This document shows positions 41,047 through 50,098 of a stretch of 64,000 nt of DNA, one piece after another. Under the pieces are notes generated by a model. It was not told the DNA's origin, ran no database searches, and was given only the letters and a program-made list of their open reading frames with translations. The DNA lies in assembly GCA_034678485.1 (NCBI GenBank), contig JAXDBU010000165.1, positions 17,593-81,592 on the forward strand, written 5' to 3'. The stretch is from PLanc-01 sp034678485. Its GTDB lineage: Bacteria; Planctomycetota; Phycisphaerae; Sedimentisphaerales; Anaerobacaceae. The position numbers were made by a program, and so were the translations under genes. How positions within the stretch are numbered: position 1 is the stretch's first letter; every line of letters starts with the position of its first letter.

Positions 41047-43671
41047 ATGCGTGCTTTCGCGTGTCGAATCGGCTCTCGCCTGGACGGCAGGCGCAGCCTG
41101 GGGAGAACACTTGCTGCCCTGACAGCGGTAGGCTTGGCCTGCCTTGCCCTCAGCCCGGCTCACGGTCAGGAGTTCGTGCCCCTTGTCATCCCTTCACGGA
41201 TCGACCCAAGCCAGGCGATCTGGACAACCGACTGCCAACCTATCGCTGTCGATTCCGAGCGACTCACGATCAACCGAGGGCGCTTTCATCGCGGCCAGGC
41301 GACGCGCATCTGGGGTGTCAACCTGTGCTTCGGCGCGAACTTCCCCACCCACGAGGACGCTCCTGTCATTGCGACCCGCTTGGCCGCCGCCGGGGTCAAC
41401 TCCGTCCGTCTGCACCACATGGATAGCGCCCGCTGGCCGAGGGGGATCTGGAACGCCCAGGACGGCCGGACCCTTGAGCCTCAGGCCCTCGACAGGCTGG
41501 ACTTCTTCATCAACGAAATGGCCAAAAGAGGCATCTTCATCAACGTCAATCTGCACGTCGGCTACAAGCACAGCGAGCCCCTCGGCTTGCCGGCGACAGA
41601 CCGCGAATTCGACAAGATCTACGGGATCTTCACCCCGGCGTTGATCAATGCCCAGAAACAGTACGCCAAAGATATCCTGGCACACGTAAACCCTTATCGT
41701 AAAGTGCGTTACGCCGATGACCCAGCGGTGGCGTTCGTCGAGATCACCAACGAAGACAGCTTCTTCATGTGGGGCGCCGAGGACACCCTGCGGACGCTGC
41801 CCTCCTACTACGCCGGCATTCTCCGCGGCCAGTTCAACGCCTGGCTGAGCAAACGGTACGCCTCCGACGATGCCTTGGCGGCCGCCTGGGGCAAAGGCAC
41901 GGAACCCCTTGGCGAGAACATGCTGCAAAACAGCAGCTTCCTGGACTGGAAGGACGGTACGAGCACGCCGATGCACTGGAATCTCGAACAACATGAGCAG
42001 TGTCGGGCTACCTTGTCCCGCCCTGCCGATGTGCCCAAAGACGCCATGCGGATCGATATCGCCAAGGCCGACGAGACGCAGTGGCATCTCCAGCTCACGC
42101 AAGGGGGATTCAGAATCACCGAGGGTCGATACTACACGGTTTCGTTCGAAGCAGCCTCCCGCGCCGACCGGGAGATCGGCTGCGTCGTGAGCCAAGCGCA
42201 CGCCCCCTGGGGCAACCTCGGGTTTTCCAGGAGCGTGGACGTGGGCACCCAATGGCAGACGTTCCGGTTCGGCTTCGTCGCCACGGGCGCCGACGACAAC
42301 GCGAGGATCAGCATCGCCTTCGGCGGCAACGCGACGCCGTTGGAGCTCGCCCATGTCGAGTTGCGACCTGGCGGACAGGTGGGTCTGGCCGAGGGCGAAT
42401 CGTCGAAGACCGGCAGCGTCGAGCTGTTCAAGGACTGCGAGAGCACGGCCCGCGCCCTGGATCGACTGATCTTCCTGGCCCAGACCGAGAAGGCATACTT
42501 CGACGACATGCGGTCCTACATCAAGAACGACCTGGGCTGCGGCGCCCTCGTGACCGGGACCATTGTCTTCGGGCCGCTGGGTCTGTACGCCCAGAGCGAT
42601 ATGGACTACATCGACAGCCACGCGTATTGGCAGCATCCCGCTTTCCCCGGCCGGTCCTGGGACGGCAACAACTGGTTCATCCAGCAGAAGCCCATGAGCG
42701 ACCACCCGGAGCAGGCCACGGTCTTTCGCATCGCGGCGGAACGGCTCGCAGGCAAACCCTTCACGCTCAGCGAGTACAACCACTGTGCTCCGCTCGACGC
42801 GCAGGCGGAGTGCGTGCCGATGATCGCGTCGTTCGCGGCGGCGCACGATTGGGACGGCATTTGGCTGTTCACCTACTCGCACGCCACCGACAACTGGGCC
42901 CGCGAGGAGATGAGCGGCTATTTCGACATCGACACGAACCCGGCCAAGTGGGGCTTCATGCGAGCGGGGACTGCGATGTTCCGCAACCGCTGCATCACCC
43001 CGCTGAACGGCCTGACGTACTCGGCACTGACGCAGGACAAGGACGTGGCCGCCGGGATGGCGGCGCTGCACCTCAAATACGGCGGCAACATGTCGGCGGC
43101 CACCGGTTTCTCGCGGGAGGATTTGCTGAACAGGCCGCATATCGCATCGCTGACCGAACCTCGCAGGAACGTGGACACCCGCGGCTCGACGACAAGGATC
43201 GAATGGACCGTCGAGGATGGCAAGGGACTGTACAGCGTGCAGAGCTGGAGCGGGTCGGTCTACAGCGGACATGCAGCACGATTCCAGGAAGCGAGCGACG
43301 GCAAGATCCGTATAGACGGGCCCGATCTCGTGACACTGACGATCACCGCTCTGGACGGTGAGGACTATATCCCCCTGGCAAGACGCGATCACGTCCTCGT
43401 GACCGCCTGCGGGCGGTGTGAGAACGTCGGGATGCAGTTCTCGCCGGACCGCAAGACGGTCGGACGCAACTGGGGCGCCGCGCCCGTGCAGATCGAAACC
43501 GTGAAAGGGACCGTAGCCCTGCCGGACGGGCTATGGACCTGCTGGGCACTGGCCCCGGATGGAACGAAGAAGCAGCAAGTTCCCGTTGCATACGAAAACG
43601 GGCGAGGCACACTGGCCCTGTCACCCGAGTATGCAACGATGTGGTACCTGCTGGAACGACAAACGAAGTGA
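41047..43671 (+). CDS. Secreted clan GH-A (GH5-like) glycoside hydrolase with inserted CBM-like domain
   Basis: This protein of about 874 residues (start MRAFACRIGSRLDG) has a signal peptide ending near AHG/QEF. The TIM-barrel half includes IWGVNLCFGANFPT, VNSVRLHHMD and FVEITNEDSFFMW, with the acid/base Glu (about residue 236). It is broken by a CBM4/9-like beta-sandwich (LQNSSFLDWKDG ... FEAASRADREIGC, residues about 290-445). The barrel then resumes with IDSHAYWQHP and TLSEYNHC, with the nucleophile Glu (about residue 576). A C-terminal beta domain follows. The N-E and S-E-Y motifs mark clan GH-A. The polysaccharide target is unknown. An upstream ATG at 40876 has a good SD but would bury the signal peptide. 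Confidence 0.83.
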   Translation: MRAFACRIGSRLDGRRSLGRTLAALTAVGLACLALSPAHGQEFVPLVIPSRIDPSQAIWTTDCQPIAVDSERLTINRGRFHRGQATRIWGVNLCFGANFPTHEDAPVIATRLAAAGVNSVRLHHMDSARWPRGIWNAQDGRTLEPQALDRLDFFINEMAKRGIFINVNLHVGYKHSEPLGLPATDREFDKIYGIFTPALINAQKQYAKDILAHVNPYRKVRYADDPAVAFVEITNEDSFFMWGAEDTLRTLPSYYAGILRGQFNAWLSKRYASDDALAAAWGKGTEPLGENMLQNSSFLDWKDGTSTPMHWNLEQHEQCRATLSRPADVPKDAMRIDIAKADETQWHLQLTQGGFRITEGRYYTVSFEAASRADREIGCVVSQAHAPWGNLGFSRSVDVGTQWQTFRFGFVATGADDNARISIAFGGNATPLELAHVELRPGGQVGLAEGESSKTGSVELFKDCESTARALDRLIFLAQTEKAYFDDMRSYIKNDLGCGALVTGTIVFGPLGLYAQSDMDYIDSHAYWQHPAFPGRSWDGNNWFIQQKPMSDHPEQATVFRIAAERLAGKPFTLSEYNHCAPLDAQAECVPMIASFAAAHDWDGIWLFTYSHATDNWAREEMSGYFDIDTNPAKWGFMRAGTAMFRNRCITPLNGLTYSALTQDKDVAAGMAALHLKYGGNMSAATGFSREDLLNRPHIASLTEPRRNVDTRGSTTRIEWTVEDGKGLYSVQSWSGSVYSGHAARFQEASDGKIRIDGPDLVTLTITALDGEDYIPLARRDHVLVTACGRCENVGMQFSPDRKTVGRNWGAAPVQIETVKGTVALPDGLWTCWALAPDGTKKQQVPVAYENGRGTLALSPEYATMWYLLERQTK

Positions 43672-43680
43672 GTGACACAG

Positions 43681-46600
43681 ATGAAACAGACAAGCAAGTC
43701 TCTTGCAGACTCTCGGACGCTATCCACACGGATGGCGATCGTGCTGGTCCTCGTTGTCTCATGGGCATGGGGTCCGGCGATGGCGTTCAACGGGCACATC
43801 GTCACGGAAGGCCCGCTGGTCCTCTTTATTGAGGAGCCGGCCAGTGTGACGCAGATCGATCAGCCGGTCGATGTCGCGGTGACGCTGGAGAACACCGGCG
43901 CCGGTCCCCTGGAGGTCGATGTTCGCATCGGCGATCTCGTGGACGAATGGCGCGTGGTCGGCCGGACAAACCGACACGTGCGGATCGATTCGCAGGCCAA
44001 GACGCAGATGAGCTTCCAGATCGCTGCGTCGTCGGGCGTGTTGTCAGCGTTGTACCCGATCCACGTCTACGCTTCGTTCCGGCACGGCGGGAAGGACGTG
44101 ACAGCCCATGCGATCCGTATCTTCAAGTCGGACTTCGAGACACCCGTCGTCTCCAGTTTCACGCCAACGGGGTTGCCGGTCAATGTCCTCTCCGCACGGG
44201 GTGTCTTGCCCTTGTGGTCCCTGCGCACCTGTCGCGTCACCTGGCAGTTCTTCGACAAGCCGCTCGCCTACATGCCGGTCGGCTGGCAGGGATCCTCTTC
44301 GGAATCGTCTGCCTATCTGAGCATAGGACCCGTCACGCGGGGCGCCACCAGACAGGCGATCACCATGCACCCGCCCTGGAGACCCGCAGGCGGCACCATC
44401 TTCGTCGAGTACCGTGTGACGCTGCCCAACATGACGCCTCTGACGCTGACCTTCGCCAACGCCATCCGCGACAGCACCGCAACCGAACCGGCCAGCGACG
44501 GCGTGACGTTCCGCGTCTGGGTAGACCAACAGAAGCTCTTTGAGAGGCACACCGACAGCAAGCTGTGGCTCGACGGCACCGCGGACCTCTCGGCGTATCG
44601 CGGACAAACCGTGCTGCTTCGACTGGAGAGCCATCCGGGACCGAAACGCGATACGACGTGCGACTCTTGCTTCTGGGCCGAGCCCGTCCTCATCGCAGGG
44701 CCACGGCCCGAACCCACCCCCGAAGCGGACAGACAACAGAGACGAGACGCCGCCCGGACACTCGTGAGAGCAGGCGAGGGCGAAGGCGCGCTCTTCTCGC
44801 TCGCAGACGGCTATCGTGCCGCCCTGCTGCCGGGCAAGGCCGGGCTTCTCGACGGCGCCATCGCCATCGGGAACCGAGAGGCCTGCGTCGTCTTCGACGG
44901 CCTGCGGGTCTCCCTCCTCGGGTACGCGGCCGGGTCGAGTCCCTCCGCCGTCAATCTGGCGGGCAGGATGGATTGGGCGGACGACGGGCACTGCCTGAAT
45001 GTCACCCAGCCTCTTGAGCTCGCTGGAGAGAAGTTCGACCTGACCGTGCGAATCCGACCCGAAGGGAACGGTCTGCGGATCAAAGTGGATTGCCCGAAGC
45101 GGATCACGGATTTCGCTCTCGGTCCGGCGGATCGAAAAGCCCCCCGCGTCTACTATGGACATGGATACTGCATCGTTGAACCGCAGGCGTTCCGAGCCGG
45201 CTTCGGCGGGCACAACCTCTCGACCAGTCACGTCGGCTTCGACTTCGACGAGGGATTGTCGCTGCTGGTCGCCTGCGATTACCCGCCGGACTTCCTGGAG
45301 GTAGACCCGCAGAGTCGGACCTACGCGCTGCACACGCACCTCGACGCGACGATGACACTCGTACCGAGCACCGCGGGCGCATTCGACTGCGCGAAGAAGT
45401 ATCGTCCGCTATACGACAAGAAGGCATCGCCCGGCTTCGCCCGCAAGGCAGGCCGGTTCGTGTTCGACATCTGGGGCGGGCACTATGCCCAGATCGCGAA
45501 AACGATGGAAGAGATGATCCGCTACGGCCTGACCGATTCGCTTCTGACGGTGCACGTCTGGCAGCGATGGGGGTACGACTACCGCCTGCCGGACATCTAT
45601 CCGCCGCTGCCCAGCCTGGGGACCGTCGAGGACATGCAGCGTATCGCCAGGGTCTGCGCCGAGCACGATATCCCCTGGGGTCAGCACGACAACTACATCG
45701 ACTTCTATCCCGACGCCCAGGGCTACAGCTACGACAACATCTGCTTCACCGAAGACGGCAAACCCATTCGCGCCTGGCTCAACGAAGGTCGGGATGCGCA
45801 GAGCTACCGCTGGCGACCGGATCGCTTCCTGCCATGGCTGAAGCGGAACCTCGCGATCATCAAGCCCAATCTCCAACCCACGCACTATTTCATCGACGTC
45901 TTTACGTCGATCGACTGCTTCGACTACTACGACCGCGCCGGGCAATACCACTCGATGCTCGAGACCCGCCAATGCTGGGGCGAGGCCTTCGCCTGGATTC
46001 GCGACACGCTCGGCGGCAACGCCCCGATGACCTCGGAGGCCGGAGACGACCAGTTGATCGGCTACCTGGACGGCGCCGACTGCCAGCATTTGCAGTTGTC
46101 GCCCGAGTATGAGTCCTTCTGCAACCGACTTCCCTGTCAGGACTGGGAACGGGTCCCGTGGTACGACGCGGTCCTGCATGACAAGTTCAGCCTGCACGGC
46201 GTGGGCTACTCGGGACGCTACCAGGGCGGTCGCAGCCGACAGGAGCATGGGATCGAGAGCGACGACTACCTCAGCGCCGAGGTCCTGGAAGGCCACGCGA
46301 TGATGATCGACGCCGAGGCCTTCGGACGAGGCGCGGTGCGGAAGTACTGGCTCGCTCAGGACTTCATTCGCAGCATCGCGACGGATGGCATCGCGGATGT
46401 GCAGTTCGTTGACGGCGATATTCACCGGCAGATCATCACGTGGCAATCCGGCGCGAGGGTCTACGTCAATCGAAGCGATAGCGACTGGCACGTGGCCGGC
46501 AAGACGCTGCCACAGTACGGTTATTACGCGATCAACAGCCAGATCGAATCGAGTGTCGAGAAAATCGGTGGTGTCGTGGTCGAGCAATCGCGCCGGCCGG

Positions 46601-47379
46601 CTCGATGGTACTTCAATGCCCGAGGGTTCGGGCCGGAGAGTCAATTGGCGATTCACCCCCAGGCAGCAAGCGTCGAATACCTCGGTGACCGGCGGTTCAA
46701 ACTCATCACGAACTGGCAGGCCCACGAACCGGCGCCGAAGGACCTGCACGTTTTCATCCACTTCACCAGCGACGAGTCGGGTCGCTCGGACGGCATCGCC
46801 TTCCAGAGCGGCGGGTCGCCCTCGCCCGGTACAAGCCGCTGGACAGACACGATCCGCTTGGGCGACAACTGGATCGTACAGGTCCCCGGGCAGTGCGGCC
46901 CAGGCCAATACGAGATCCTGGTCGGCTTGTGGGACCCGGCCGGGGGACGGCGTTATGGCCTGCTCGGAAGCGACGACGGCACTATGCGGCACCGTCTCGG
47001 GACACTCGTCGTCGAGGGCACAGCCGACCGGATCGACGACATCCGGCTGATTCAGAACAGCGCAGCGGAGACCGGGGTCGCGACATGGAACACCGACCGG
47101 ACCCTGGTCGATTTCGGTCCGGCGATCACGCCGGGTGCGTTCCGCTGCGAGCGGGCACAGGACGGACTCGTGGTCACCCCCCTGCCGCACCTGGGTCCCA
47201 TCCCGGTAGCTCTGCGACTCACAAGGTTCGGCTTGTCGGGTGCGGACGCTGTCAAATCAATGACCGCGATCCATCCCAACGGAGAAGCGATTCGTCCCGT
47301 CGATTTCGAACGGGCGGGTGACCTGCTCCGGTTTGTGACTCGTCGAGATGAATTCGCCTACCGAATCCGGTGCGAGTGA
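43681..47379 (+). CDS. Large secreted glycoside hydrolase, GH101/DUF5696-like
   Basis: This protein of about 1232 residues has a signal peptide ending at AMA/FNGHI. N-terminal Ig-like domains follow, then an NPCBM-like segment (FRVWVDQQKLFERHT, residues about 280-345), a galactose-mutarotase-like sandwich (residues about 360-570) and a TIM barrel. Barrel motifs include SLLTVHVWQRWGYDYRLPDIYPP, HYFIDVFTSID with the likely nucleophile Asp, and MTSEAGDDQLIGYLDG with the likely acid/base Glu. A C-terminal jelly-roll region closes it. The layout matches GH101 endo-alpha-N-acetylgalactosaminidases and DUF5696 proteins, though the family call is tentative. It follows the GH-A enzyme by 9 nt, so both are one operon. 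Confidence 0.7.
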   Translation: MKQTSKSLADSRTLSTRMAIVLVLVVSWAWGPAMAFNGHIVTEGPLVLFIEEPASVTQIDQPVDVAVTLENTGAGPLEVDVRIGDLVDEWRVVGRTNRHVRIDSQAKTQMSFQIAASSGVLSALYPIHVYASFRHGGKDVTAHAIRIFKSDFETPVVSSFTPTGLPVNVLSARGVLPLWSLRTCRVTWQFFDKPLAYMPVGWQGSSSESSAYLSIGPVTRGATRQAITMHPPWRPAGGTIFVEYRVTLPNMTPLTLTFANAIRDSTATEPASDGVTFRVWVDQQKLFERHTDSKLWLDGTADLSAYRGQTVLLRLESHPGPKRDTTCDSCFWAEPVLIAGPRPEPTPEADRQQRRDAARTLVRAGEGEGALFSLADGYRAALLPGKAGLLDGAIAIGNREACVVFDGLRVSLLGYAAGSSPSAVNLAGRMDWADDGHCLNVTQPLELAGEKFDLTVRIRPEGNGLRIKVDCPKRITDFALGPADRKAPRVYYGHGYCIVEPQAFRAGFGGHNLSTSHVGFDFDEGLSLLVACDYPPDFLEVDPQSRTYALHTHLDATMTLVPSTAGAFDCAKKYRPLYDKKASPGFARKAGRFVFDIWGGHYAQIAKTMEEMIRYGLTDSLLTVHVWQRWGYDYRLPDIYPPLPSLGTVEDMQRIARVCAEHDIPWGQHDNYIDFYPDAQGYSYDNICFTEDGKPIRAWLNEGRDAQSYRWRPDRFLPWLKRNLAIIKPNLQPTHYFIDVFTSIDCFDYYDRAGQYHSMLETRQCWGEAFAWIRDTLGGNAPMTSEAGDDQLIGYLDGADCQHLQLSPEYESFCNRLPCQDWERVPWYDAVLHDKFSLHGVGYSGRYQGGRSRQEHGIESDDYLSAEVLEGHAMMIDAEAFGRGAVRKYWLAQDFIRSIATDGIADVQFVDGDIHRQIITWQSGARVYVNRSDSDWHVAGKTLPQYGYYAINSQIESSVEKIGGVVVEQSRRPARWYFNARGFGPESQLAIHPQAASVEYLGDRRFKLITNWQAHEPAPKDLHVFIHFTSDESGRSDGIAFQSGGSPSPGTSRWTDTIRLGDNWIVQVPGQCGPGQYEILVGLWDPAGGRRYGLLGSDDGTMRHRLGTLVVEGTADRIDDIRLIQNSAAETGVATWNTDRTLVDFGPAITPGAFRCERAQDGLVVTPLPHLGPIPVALRLTRFGLSGADAVKSMTAIHPNGEAIRPVDFERAGDLLRFVTRRDEFAYRIRCE

Positions 47380-47420
47380 TTATGAGGAATTCAGGAAGAT
47401 GGTCGCGTAATTCCGACTTT

Positions 47421-47511
47421 GTCGTTCTGAGGCCAAGCCGAAGAATCCGGCGGAGAACCAGGAGGTTTCTCCCGGTCGCAGGCCAGGCCCTTCGCTATCG
47501 CTCAGGATGAC
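47421..47511. repeat. Dispersed hairpin element, copy B
   Basis: The left arm, GTCGTTCTGAGG...CCGAAGAATCCGG, pairs imperfectly with the right arm, CCCTTCGCTATCGCTCAGGATGAC. It has the same layout as copies at 27130 and 49699, with a different middle. It sits between the GH101-like and GH50 genes. Confidence 0.7.
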
Positions 47512-47569
47512 AAGTGCGGTACGCGCAGCCATCATAGTCGGCAATTTGACGTGCTTTGGGAGTATACCC

Positions 47570-49651
47570 ATGAGAAACCATCTGACAACGGTCGGCTTTG
47601 TGATTCTCGCCGCGGCGTGGCCGATCTCGGCCGGCAGCAGTGAGCAACCCGTGGTTCTGTTCGATTTCGGACCGGGCTTCGATGTCGGCGCCGTCGCAAC
47701 GAGCGACGCCAGGGCAACGGTGACATCTGACGGCGCGCTGCGAATCGAGCTGGGACATCAGGGACCCTGGCCGGGCGTGGCGATCAAGGCCCCTCAGGGC
47801 CGATGGGACCTTTCCGCATACGAACATGTTTCGGTCGATGTCACCAACCGCAGCGACAGGCAACTGACCGTCCATTGCCGCGTGGACAACCCCGGCGCCG
47901 ACGGCACGAACCATTGCGTCACCGATCAGGTTTCCATCGAGCCGGGGGCTTCGCAGGCGCTGACCGTCCGCATTTTCCCGGTTCCGTGGAAGCTGGACAA
48001 GCCGCTCGATCTCATCGGGATGCGGGGCCATCCCGTCCATACAGGCAAGCTCGATCCAGCCAATGTCACCCAACTGGTGATCTTCCTGACCCGCCCGATG
48101 GAGGACCGTGCCATCGAGATCGACAACATCCGTGCCGCTGGAGGCATCCAAGTCCTGGATGCTTCCACGTTCCTTCCGTTCATCGACGAGTATGGGCAGT
48201 ACGTCCACAGGGAATGGCCCGGCAAGGTCCGCTCGGTAGCCGGGCTGATCTCGCAGAACCGCGAGGAGCTGGAGGACCTCAGAGCCCACGCCCGGCCGCA
48301 GGACTGGAACAAGTACGGCGGCTGGGCCGACGGTCCACGACTCAAGGCCACCGGTTACTTCCACGTCCAGAAACACAAGGGCAAGTGGTGGCTCGTGGAC
48401 CCGATCGGCAGGTTGTTCTGGTCGCACGGGATCGACTGCGTCAACAGCGGCGACGCCACGCCAATCACCGACCGCGAAGCGTACTTTCACGGTCTGCCCG
48501 CGCAGGACTCGCCTTTCGCACCGTTCTACGGACGGGGCTCCTGGGCCCCCCACGGCTATTACAGCGAGCACTCTCCCTACAAGACCTACGACTTCAGTCG
48601 GGCCAATCTCCTGCACAAGTACGGCGAGGATTTCGAGACCGCCTTCGCCGACATCACGCACCGGCGCTTCGAGAGCTGGGGCATCAATACGATCGCCAAC
48701 TGGTCCGACGAGCACGTGTATCTGCTGCGCCTGACCCCCTACGTCGGAACGATCCACTTCGAAGCGCGGAAGCTGGAAGGCTCGCAAGGCTACTGGGGCA
48801 AATTCTACGATGTCTTCGATGAGAGCTTCCAGGACAACCTGCGCAAACGGCTCGAATCCGAGCAGGGCAAGACGGCGGACGACCCCTGGTGCATCGGCTA
48901 CTTCGTGCACAATGAACTGTCGTGGGGCGACGACACGTCGCTGGCGGTGGCCGCGCTGGTGTCCCCATCCGACCAGCCGGCGAAGATCGTCTTCGTCAAC
49001 GACCTCCAGGCCAGGTATGAAACCATCGAGAACCTCAATAGCGTCTGGGGAACCGCCTACGAATCCTGGGCGGCCCTGCTGGAGAGCCGCGAGACGCCGG
49101 ATCGAACGAAGGCCCGCGAAGACCTCCAGAACTTCTACACAAAGACCACAGAAACCTACTTCGCAACGATCCGCAGGGAGTTGAAGAAAGTGGCTCCCAG
49201 GCATCTCTATCTCGGCTGCCGGTTCGCCTGGGTGAATGACCGGGCCGCGCGGGCCGCCGCGAAGTTCTGCGACGTCGTCAGTTACAACCGGTACGAGTAC
49301 AGCGTCGAGAGCTTGAAACTGCCTGATGAACTCGACATGCCGATCGTCATCGGCGAGTTTCACTTCGGCGCCCTGGATCGTGGCCTGTTCCATACCGGCC
49401 TTCGCAGAACCGAGAACCAGCAGGATCGCGCCAATAAGTACAGGAGCTACCTGGAGAGCGCCCTGCGGAATCCCTTTATCGTCGGAACGCACTGGTTCCA
49501 GTACAAGGACCAGCCCACCACCGGTCGGGGCGACGGCGAGAACTACCAGATCGGATTCGTCGACATCTGCGACAGTCCCTATCCGGAGATCGTCGAAGCC
49601 GCCCGCCAAGTCGGCTATTCGATGTATGAACAACGGTTCAACGAGTACTGA
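47570..49651 (+). CDS. Secreted beta-agarase, GH50
   Basis: This 693-residue protein (start MRNHLTTVGFVIL) has a signal peptide ending near SAG. An N-terminal CBM-like jelly roll (residues about 25-190) is followed by the GH50 catalytic region: KGKWWLVDPIGRLFWSHGID, CIGYFVHNELSWGDD with the acid/base Glu, and MPIVIGEFHFGALDRG with the nucleophile Glu. This pair of motifs is characteristic of GH50 exo-beta-agarases (neoagarobiose release). Activity on agarose or a related galactan is therefore likely, which suggests a marine or algal-polymer diet. The ATG at 47570 is chosen since the frame before it comes from the hairpin element. Confidence 0.9.
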   Translation: MRNHLTTVGFVILAAAWPISAGSSEQPVVLFDFGPGFDVGAVATSDARATVTSDGALRIELGHQGPWPGVAIKAPQGRWDLSAYEHVSVDVTNRSDRQLTVHCRVDNPGADGTNHCVTDQVSIEPGASQALTVRIFPVPWKLDKPLDLIGMRGHPVHTGKLDPANVTQLVIFLTRPMEDRAIEIDNIRAAGGIQVLDASTFLPFIDEYGQYVHREWPGKVRSVAGLISQNREELEDLRAHARPQDWNKYGGWADGPRLKATGYFHVQKHKGKWWLVDPIGRLFWSHGIDCVNSGDATPITDREAYFHGLPAQDSPFAPFYGRGSWAPHGYYSEHSPYKTYDFSRANLLHKYGEDFETAFADITHRRFESWGINTIANWSDEHVYLLRLTPYVGTIHFEARKLEGSQGYWGKFYDVFDESFQDNLRKRLESEQGKTADDPWCIGYFVHNELSWGDDTSLAVAALVSPSDQPAKIVFVNDLQARYETIENLNSVWGTAYESWAALLESRETPDRTKAREDLQNFYTKTTETYFATIRRELKKVAPRHLYLGCRFAWVNDRAARAAAKFCDVVSYNRYEYSVESLKLPDELDMPIVIGEFHFGALDRGLFHTGLRRTENQQDRANKYRSYLESALRNPFIVGTHWFQYKDQPTTGRGDGENYQIGFVDICDSPYPEIVEAARQVGYSMYEQRFNEY

Positions 49652-49698
49652 TCGAGAGGCCTGCAACTCGATCAACGACAATGCGTTGGCCCGACCCT

Positions 49699-49793
49699 GT
49701 CATTCCTGAGCGGGAGCGAAGGACCTGGGCCGCCCAGGAGAACGAGGCACATCTGCGTTCGTTGCCCAGATGCTTCACTTCGTTCAGCATGAC
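49699..49793. repeat. Dispersed hairpin element, copy C
   Basis: The left arm is GTCATTCCTGAGCGGGAGCGAAGGACCTGGG. The right arm, CCCAGATGCTTCACTTCGTTCAGCATGAC, is its imperfect inverse. The right arm is almost the same as that of copy A (27130-27228). Confidence 0.75.
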
Positions 49794-50041
49794 AACTCGC
49801 GCCTTGCACAGGGCAAACCCGAGTTCCTTCATGCCGTGTCAGCACCGGATGGACTGAGCGTCCTGAGGCAGTCTGTAGCGACGTCGTAAGGCGTTATCTT
49901 CAGTGCCCTGGAAGATACGCCCCTTCCGCGAGTTCGGAACCCGCCCTGAGCGAAGTCGGATGGGGCAGGCGCTTGCGGGCGCACTACAAGCTGCTTCGTC
50001 AAACCCCCATGCGATGGCCCTGCCGACTTCCGGTGTTCGCA

Positions 50042-50070
50042 TTGACCGAGCGGTCCGCCGCCCTTATAAT
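50042..50070 (+). promoter_or_regulatory. Consensus-like sigma-70 promoter of sppA
   Basis: TTGACC (50042-50047) and a perfect TATAAT (50065-50070) are 17 nt apart. The predicted start of transcription is near 50077, leaving a leader of about 22 nt with AAGGAG 7 nt before the ATG at 50099. It is the best sigma-70 match seen in the window. Confidence 0.8.
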
Positions 50071-50098
50071 GCACACGTTCTTTTCAAGGAGCCGCGAA

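Larger units (their letters stand above)
49652..50098. other. Intergenic region with hairpin elements before sppA
   Basis: These 447 nt hold the dispersed hairpin copy C (49699-49793) and a separate strong hairpin at 49890-49921: GGCGTTATCTTC pairs with GAAGATACGCC, with one bulged T and a 9-nt loop. The sppA promoter is at 50042. No protein gene was recognised. The frame that extends sppA upstream to 49973 crosses the promoter and is not coding. Confidence 0.55.

Noticed and set aside
47495..49681. Minus-strand frame (728 codons) opposite the agarase
   Set aside because: The GH50 catalytic motifs and signal peptide are on the plus strand; this frame has no recognisable domain.
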